From JAOUEE01 sp051011595 (GTDB lineage: Bacteria > Actinomycetota > Acidimicrobiia > Acidimicrobiales > SHLQ01): 9,428 nt of DNA. Made by a program: the position numbers and the translations under genes. Under the pieces are notes generated by a model that was given only the letters and a program-made list of their open reading frames with translations, did no database searches and had not been told where the DNA came from. Below are positions 6,398 to 9,428 of this stretch, piece after piece; position 1 is the stretch's first letter; each line of letters begins with the position of its first letter. The stretch spans positions 1 to 9,428 of the forward strand of contig JBPCTQ010000002.1 in assembly GCA_051011595.1 (NCBI GenBank), in the 5' to 3' direction.

Positions 6398-7740
6398 ATC
6401 AGGCCCCAGCGAGTGAGGACGGCGCCGACTCGATCGGGCAGGTCGCCGGCCACCATCGACGTGGAGCCGGCGGCCGAACCGGCCCGTCCGTGCACGTGGG
6501 CCGCACCGGCGGCGGCGTCGAGGGGGGTGGCGCCACGGGCCAGGAACGCACCCACCACACCGGCCAGCACATCACCGGTGCCGGCGGTGGCCAGGGCCTG
6601 CGATCCCGAAGTGACGAGCCGAGCCCGGCCGTCGGGATCGGCGACAACCGTGGTGGGGCCCTTCAACAGCACGGTTGCACGGTATTCCACCGCCAGCGAT
6701 CGGGCGGCGGTGAGGCGGTCCTCGCCGACCGGTGCTCCGGCCAGCCGGGCGAACTCGCCGTCGTGAGGGGTGAGCACGGTCGGCCCCGATCGTGCATTGA
6801 TGAGACTCCGGTCGAGCCCCGCCGCCAGCGTGAGGGCATCGGCATCGAGCACCAGAGGCGCGTCGGCCGCCACCACGTCGGCGAGCACGGCGGCGGCCGA
6901 TTCACTGGTGCCGAGCCCCGGTCCCATCACGACCGCGGCGTAACGGTCGGCATCGGCGCGAAACGACGCGGTGTCGAAGTGCTGACCCACCACTTCGACG
7001 GCCGAACCGGGGTCGGGTTGGCCGTCGATGGCCAACCATCGGACGTAGCCGGCCCCGCTCCGCATCGCTGCTCGAGACGCCAGCCGGGCCGCTCCCTGCA
7101 TCCCGGACGTGCCGCCGATGACCGCCACCGCGGCCCGCCACTTGTGGTGATCGGCCGGCCGGCGCGGTACCCAGGTCACGATGTCGTCATCGGTGACCCA
7201 TCCGATGTCGGACTCGCCGACCGGCAGGCCGATGTCGGCCACTTCGATCGACCCGGCGCCCATACGGCACGGTGGAAACAACAACCCCGGGGTGGGCGCA
7301 GCAAAGGTGACGGTGACCGTTGCCGTCTGGGGTCGGCCTTGGCGCTGTCCGGTGTCGCCGTTGTAGCCGGAGGGTATGTCGACCGCGAGCACCGGGGTAC
7401 CAGGAGGTGGTGTTGGTGCGTCGTAGGGACCGGACAGACCCGTTCCGTACGCGGCGTCGGCCATGAGGTCACAGGCGGGAAGCGACGGCGGCGCATCGGC
7501 GGCGGCGAAGACGGTGGCACGAGCCCCCCACTGCTCGAGCAGCGCGGCGGCCGCCCGGCCGTCGGCACCGTTGTTGCCCTTGCCCGCCACCACCACGATC
7601 CGTCGACCATAGGTTCCCCCCAGCATGCGCCGGGCGGTATGGGCCACCGCGGAACCGGCTCGGCCGATGAGCACCTCGACCGAGTCGGCGGCGGCCGCGT
7701 CGATGGCTCGCATCTGTTCGGTGGTGACCACCGGTATCAC
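6394..7740 (-). CDS. nnr: Bifunctional NAD(P)H-hydrate epimerase / ADP-dependent NAD(P)H-hydrate dehydratase
   Basis: Metabolite-repair enzyme: the N-terminal YjeF_N domain interconverts R- and S-NAD(P)HX, and the C-terminal domain dehydrates S-NAD(P)HX back to NAD(P)H using ADP. With the chosen start it has 448 residues, about the normal fused length. Epimerase motifs are GKGNNGADG (53-61), AYGTGLSG (97-104) and AVDIPSG (119-125, with the catalytic Asp). The dehydratase begins near HHKWRAAVAVIGGTSGMQGA (198-217) and continues with VMGPGLG (271-277), LVLDADAL (296-303), VLTPHDGEFARLAG (322-335), LLKGPTTVVADPDG (358-371) and TAGTGDVLAGVVGAFLARG (385-403). The GTG at 7740 is preferred because it overlaps the acpS stop as GTGA and gives IPVVTTEQMRAID, a normal YjeF start. 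An in-frame ATG at 7797 would overlap acpS by about 60 nt with sequence unlike the family. Confidence 0.95.
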   Translation of the reverse strand: MIPVVTTEQMRAIDAAAADSVEVLIGRAGSAVAHTARRMLGGTYGRRIVVVAGKGNNGADGRAAAALLEQWGARATVFAAADAPPSLPACDLMADAAYGTGLSGPYDAPTPPPGTPVLAVDIPSGYNGDTGQRQGRPQTATVTVTFAAPTPGLLFPPCRMGAGSIEVADIGLPVGESDIGWVTDDDIVTWVPRRPADHHKWRAAVAVIGGTSGMQGAARLASRAAMRSGAGYVRWLAIDGQPDPGSAVEVVGQHFDTASFRADADRYAAVVMGPGLGTSESAAAVLADVVAADAPLVLDADALTLAAGLDRSLINARSGPTVLTPHDGEFARLAGAPVGEDRLTAARSLAVEYRATVLLKGPTTVVADPDGRARLVTSGSQALATAGTGDVLAGVVGAFLARGATPLDAAAGAAHVHGRAGSAAGSTSMVAGDLPDRVGAVLTRWGLI

Positions 7741-8105
7741 AAGGCCACCACGATGGCCTGGGCCAGTGTTTCGGTGTGCGACAAGGTGACCAACCATCGC
7801 TCGACCCCGAGCTCACCCGCCCGCTCGGCCGCCCGGCCGGTGACCATCAACGAGGGGGCTCCGGTGTCGTCGTTGCGCACCACCTCGACATCGTGCCAGT
7901 CGAGACCGCCGAGCCCGAGGCCGAGCGCCTTCATGGCGGCTTCTTTGGCCGCGAATCGTGCTGCGTACCGTTCGGTGGGGTCGGACCGCTGGTCGGCGTA
8001 GGCCCGTTCGGCGTCGGTGAACAGTCGGCTCACCAACGAGGGAGTCCGCTCGATGGCTTCGCGGAAACGAGCCAACTCGACGAGGTCGGTGCCGATGCCG
8101 ATCAC
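7737..8105 (-). CDS. acpS: Holo-[acyl-carrier-protein] synthase
   Basis: Transfers 4'-phosphopantetheine from CoA to the serine of acyl carrier protein, activating it for fatty acid synthesis. The 122 residues are the typical AcpS-type length. Magnesium and CoA-binding motifs are intact: GIGTDLVE (3-10, with Asp7) and RYAARFAAKEAAMKALG (46-62, with Glu55). The C-terminus carries VTLSHTETLAQAIVVA, the conserved SH-x(4)-A-A-V/I type end. Translation starts at a GTG (8105-8103), and the protein would begin MIGIGTDLVE exactly as relatives do. A purine-rich GAGGGTGGT lies upstream. Its stop overlaps the nnr start by 4 nt (GTGA). It follows the glmS-like gene after 48 nt. Confidence 0.95.
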   Translation of the reverse strand: MIGIGTDLVELARFREAIERTPSLVSRLFTDAERAYADQRSDPTERYAARFAAKEAAMKALGLGLGGLDWHDVEVVRNDDTGAPSLMVTGRAAERAGELGVERWLVTLSHTETLAQAIVVAL

Positions 8106-8153
8106 CGGGCCACCACCACCCTCGGGGGCACGCTCAGCACCGGGCCAGGCCGG

Positions 8154-9428
8154 TCAGCTCCGCCACTGCATGACCAGATCGGACAGGTCAGCGGTGAGCA
8201 TCTCGATGACGTCGAGATCGGCGAGCAGGTCTTCACGAAAGGTGGGTTCGGTCTCGGTGACTGCATCGCGCAGGGCGGCGTACCGGTTGCGATACCCCTG
8301 CAGCACACCGCGGGCCGCTTCGGCACTGAGACGATCGTGGAACCGAACGTGCAGCAGCGTGATGCCGGTGGTCTCACCGTCTTTGATCTCGGGCACCAGG
8401 ATGATGCTGCGACCGTCGCTGGCACCACGGTTCACCAACAGCCGCTGTTCGGTGGCCACCCGCCGCTTGGTGCCGCGCAGGCTGGGGTCGCGTTCGGTAC
8501 GGGAGCGGATGCTGCGAGCGATGCCGCCTTGGTCGACCACCACCGCCCGGGCCTCGTTGGTGCGAACATCACCCTCGATGCGATAGCGGGTGTAGCCGCT
8601 CACATCAGCCACCGCTGGGTCGAGGTCGGCCAATGTGCGCAGCGACCGGTAGGTGAGCTGATCGCGGGGAGCACCGGCGTCGAGTACGGCCGCGGCCAGC
8701 TCGACCTGGAGCAGTGTCTCGTCGGACCGGCTGATGCCCACGGTGACGGTTTTGGCCTGGTGTTTGATGGCGTCGATGGGGCGGGTCAGTTCGTCGATGG
8801 CCAGGGTGAGCCCGGTGACCAGGTCCTCGAGCACCACGCTGGGGGTTCCTACCTTGCCGAACTCGACCTGGTAGGCGTCGAGGGGAAGGGTGCCCAGGGC
8901 GAAGCGGTACTGAAGGGCCAACCGCACGGCGGTGCTGGCCTCGAGCGCACCGTTGTAGCTGCCTTCGCGCAGTGATGCGTAGAAACGAGCCGCCTGGCTG
9001 CGAAACGCCGGCCGCAATTGCGTCAGCAGGGCTTCGGCCCGTGTGGACCGGTCGATCTCCGACGCCGCCTGCTCGATGGCCGCTCGGCTCTCGCGCAGCG
9101 GTTGGGCGAGGGCGTCGATGGCTCGGGCCGCCTCGTAGCCGAAGAGATGCCCGACCACCGTGGCCAACACGAAGTCGAGCCGGGGGTGGACGGCGGGAAC
9201 CATGATGGCCTGGTGGGCAGCGGCGAACCGGGTGTCGCCTTCGCTGGCGATCACGATGGGGGTCGCCTTGTGGGCCCGGTAGATGGCCACTTCCTTGGCC
9301 ACGTCGTCGGCGGTCGAGCCCACCAGCCCGGCGGCACACACCAGGATGAGCGGCTCCGCCGAGAGGTCGATGTGTTTCTTGTCTTCGGTGTGATCGACGG
9401 CGATCGACTTGTAACACAGCTCCGACAG
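8154..9428 (-). CDS. glmS: Glutamine-fructose-6-phosphate aminotransferase (GlmS) homologue, C-terminal 424 residues, with unusual C-terminal extension
   Basis: The 5' end is outside the window. The first visible stretch, LSELCYKSIAVDHTEDKKHI, aligns with the second sugar-isomerase (SIS) domain of GlmS. Glu3 and His19 of the visible part match E. coli Glu488 and His504, with the same 16-residue spacing, and the helix HLFGYEAARAID (94-105) matches the E. coli helix before the C-tail with near-identical spacing. GlmS makes glucosamine-6-phosphate from fructose-6-phosphate and glutamine. Position just ahead of acpS-nnr-alr agrees with glmS in other actinobacteria. The oddity is the end: GlmS normally stops about 10 residues after this helix region, at AKSVTVE, whereas here the chain goes on for some 310 residues. 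About 110 residues later a similar AKTVTVGISR appears (8756-8727). The extension ends MQWRS and lacks a domain I recognise. The glutaminase half cannot be seen, so a SIS-only paralogue remains possible. Confidence 0.72.
   Translation of the reverse strand: MSELCYKSIAVDHTEDKKHIDLSAEPLILVCAAGLVGSTADDVAKEVAIYRAHKATPIVIASEGDTRFAAAHQAIMVPAVHPRLDFVLATVVGHLFGYEAARAIDALAQPLRESRAAIEQAASEIDRSTRAEALLTQLRPAFRSQAARFYASLREGSYNGALEASTAVRLALQYRFALGTLPLDAYQVEFGKVGTPSVVLEDLVTGLTLAIDELTRPIDAIKHQAKTVTVGISRSDETLLQVELAAAVLDAGAPRDQLTYRSLRTLADLDPAVADVSGYTRYRIEGDVRTNEARAVVVDQGGIARSIRSRTERDPSLRGTKRRVATEQRLLVNRGASDGRSIILVPEIKDGETTGITLLHVRFHDRLSAEAARGVLQGYRNRYAALRDAVTETEPTFREDLLADLDVIEMLTADLSDLVMQWRS

Noticed and set aside
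7741..7797. ATG at 7797 as the nnr start
   Set aside because: Would overlap acpS by about 60 nt with non-family sequence; the GTG at 7740 forms a GTGA junction and a normal N-terminus.
6331..8001. 556-codon open frame on the plus strand
   Set aside because: It lies fully antisense to alr, nnr and acpS, which are all well supported. Its product is Gly/Arg/His-rich with no domain; long antisense frames are expected in GC-rich coding DNA.
7776..8975. 399-codon open frame on the plus strand
   Set aside because: Antisense to acpS and the glmS-like gene, with biased composition and no recognisable motif.

Overview
This window comes from a high-GC bacterium (about two thirds G+C by eye, not computed). 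The gene order glmS, acpS, nnr, alr, tsaE, tsaB, rimI, tsaD, groES, groEL is the classical actinobacterial arrangement; Mycobacterium tuberculosis carries the same core set on one strand between roughly Rv3436c and Rv3417c. An actinobacterium is therefore very likely. A deep-branching class such as Acidimicrobiia is a guess from overall flavour only. Every gene I can support lies on the minus strand, so transcription runs from high to low coordinates.

The first block (9428 down to 1622) is a tightly packed run of eight further genes behind a truncated glmS-like gene. In order of transcription they are: the C-terminal part of a glutamine-fructose-6-phosphate aminotransferase homologue (amino-sugar precursor), acpS (phosphopantetheinyl transfer to acyl carrier protein), nnr (NAD(P)HX repair), alr (D-alanine), a P1/DmpA-type self-cleaving peptidase, then tsaE, tsaB, rimI and tsaD. 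The last group supplies three of the proteins of tRNA t6A37 synthesis plus an N-acetyltransferase that usually travels with them. Most junctions overlap by 4-7 bases or are separated by 1-2 bases, which points to translational coupling in one operon. The only larger gaps are about 50 bp, glmS-acpS and peptidase-tsaE.

Next comes a non-coding stretch of about 440 bp (1180-1621). It holds a candidate terminator and two imperfect tandem copies of a roughly 150-bp unit whose 45-bp core is identical.

The second block (1208 down to 1) is the chaperonin operon: a weak candidate promoter, a CIRCE operator with one mismatch (HrcA-type heat-shock repression), groES with a strong ribosome binding site, and the first 272 codons of groEL, which runs off the window.

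The region is mostly conserved housekeeping DNA, and I see no new defence, mobile or biosynthetic system. Three points deserve a second look: the unusual C-terminal architecture of the GlmS homologue, the peptidase inserted between alr and tsaE, and the tandem repeat between tsaD and groES.
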